Below, in pieces: positions 63,522 to 64,000 of a stretch of 64,000 nucleotides of DNA. Origin of the DNA: an uncultured Gammaproteobacteria bacterium. GTDB lineage: Bacteria; Pseudomonadota; Gammaproteobacteria; Pseudomonadales; UBA5518. Both the position numbers and the translations under genes were made by a program. Each line of letters opens with the position of its first letter. The first letter of the stretch is position 1. Under the pieces are notes generated by a model that did no database searches, was not told the origin of the DNA, and was given only the letters and a program-made list of their open reading frames with translations. The stretch is taken from contig CAIYPF010000043.1 in NCBI GenBank assembly GCA_903928015.1, positions 31,573-95,572 on the forward strand, read 5' to 3'.

Positions 63522-64000
63522 ATGCCAACCGGCCAGCCCATTGCAACGGTTTCAGCAGTCACCGGCACAGCGTTCGCGAAGGACGCCGATGGCAACCTTC
63601 GCCCCCTTCACGAAGGCGATGTCCTGAAAGAAGGAGAGATCGTCGTAACCGACGCCGGTTCCAGAGTGGAACTCACCTTCTTCGATGGCGGAGAACTCGC
63701 CGTCGCCGAAAACCGCTCCGTAACTGTCGCACCCGAGGCTAGCCCGCAGGCCCCGGCTGACCCAACAGACTCAGCAGTAGCCCAAAAGACAACTGAGGAC
63801 GTCCTCAAAGCCATCTCCGAAGGCCGCGACATCGACACCGTGCTCGACGCCACGGCGGCGGGCTTGGGCGGTGGCGGCGGCGGCGATGCACACGGTTTCG
63901 TGCGCGTGTTGCGGCTATCAGAGCAGAGCAGTCCCCCGAGTTTCAGCTTCCCTGGGGTTAGCAGAAGCGTTCTGCCCATAGTTCCTGGTGAAGCACTGGC
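63522..64000 (+). CDS. LapA-type surface adhesin, N-terminal retention module (5' part only)
   Basis: First 159 residues of what is expected to be a giant type I-secreted adhesin; it runs past the window edge. The N terminus PIATVSAVTGTAFAKDADGN followed by LHEGDVLKEGEIVVTDAGS is the retention module that plugs the outer-membrane channel. TTEDVLKAISEGRDIDTVLD leads into ATAAGLGGGGGG, where TAAG at 111-114 matches the site cleaved by the periplasmic protease LapG between the two alanines (112/113). HGFVRVLRL then begins the extracellular part. GGGGGA precedes the ATG 63522. The exporter operon 4.7 kb upstream is its likely secretion system. LapG and LapD are not in the window. Confidence 0.9.
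   Translation, partial: MPTGQPIATVSAVTGTAFAKDADGNLRPLHEGDVLKEGEIVVTDAGSRVELTFFDGGELAVAENRSVTVAPEASPQAPADPTDSAVAQKTTEDVLKAISEGRDIDTVLDATAAGLGGGGGGDAHGFVRVLRLSEQSSPPSFSFPGVSRSVLPIVPGEAL

Overview
The window is high-GC, tightly packed bacterial chromosome with no rRNA, tRNA, CRISPR array or insertion sequence that I can recognise. The gene set (CysB, ThrH, split class II ribonucleotide reductase NrdJa/NrdJb, a TonB-dependent receptor, an L,D-transpeptidase, a LapA-type adhesin with its type I exporter) points to a Gram-negative bacterium, most likely a gammaproteobacterium. Three F420-type luciferase-like oxidoreductases and several lone acyl-CoA enzymes suggest a catabolically versatile environmental organism. 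The species cannot be named from this sequence. Adenosylcobalamin is needed by at least two enzymes here (methylmalonyl-CoA mutase and NrdJ).

Layout. (1) 1-7692, minus: one operon for propionyl-CoA to succinyl-CoA, in the order carboxyltransferase, an unusual fused biotin carboxylase/biotin carrier protein, methylmalonyl-CoA epimerase, methylmalonyl-CoA mutase and the MeaB GTPase (cut by the window edge). (2) 7887-15693: housekeeping and amino-acid genes: pabB, thrH, cysB, a 5'-nucleotidase, a D-cysteine desulfhydrase-like PLP enzyme, yajC (without secDF), a Crc-like exonuclease III that keeps its catalytic residues, a thioesterase and tdh. (3) 15769-32214: an accessory catabolic block lying between tdh and kbl, which are usually adjacent. 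It holds an Old-Yellow-Enzyme/FAD/4Fe-4S reductase, two SDRs, a zinc alcohol dehydrogenase, four NTF2/SnoaL-like proteins, an MFS transporter, three F420-type LLM oxidoreductases, a LuxR regulator, an acyl-CoA ligase and an alpha/beta hydrolase. Its last seven genes form a compact operon ending in kbl. (4) 32404-35094: a P-type ATPase with the cation-site residues of animal Na,K-ATPases, separated from the catabolic operon by a perfect FNR/Anr-type box.

(5) 35185-43842: a TonB-dependent receptor and a second set of acyl-CoA genes (CoA ligase, orphan carboxyltransferase, MAPEG, GST-like, degenerate amidohydrolase, thioesterase). (6) 43835-48088: membrane and envelope genes: DUF808, a HEWGH membrane protein, an L,D-transpeptidase and an APC permease. 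(7) 48158-55146: DNA metabolism: dnaE2 behind a perfect LexA box, an EEP-family phosphatase/nuclease, and nrdJa/nrdJb behind two NrdR-like boxes. (8) 55198-64000: a secreted AstE/AspA-like deacylase, then a LapB/LapC-type exporter with a pseudo-receiver LuxR regulator, a divergent 812-residue nucleotidyltransferase/kinase fusion of unknown role, and the start of a LapA-type adhesin with a retention module and a TAAG cleavage site.

Functionally, uptake (TonB receptor, MFS) and CoA activation would feed ring/side-chain oxidoreductases, and propionyl-CoA released by such catabolism would enter the TCA cycle through the first operon. That link is inference. The last 8 kb is an adhesion/biofilm locus.
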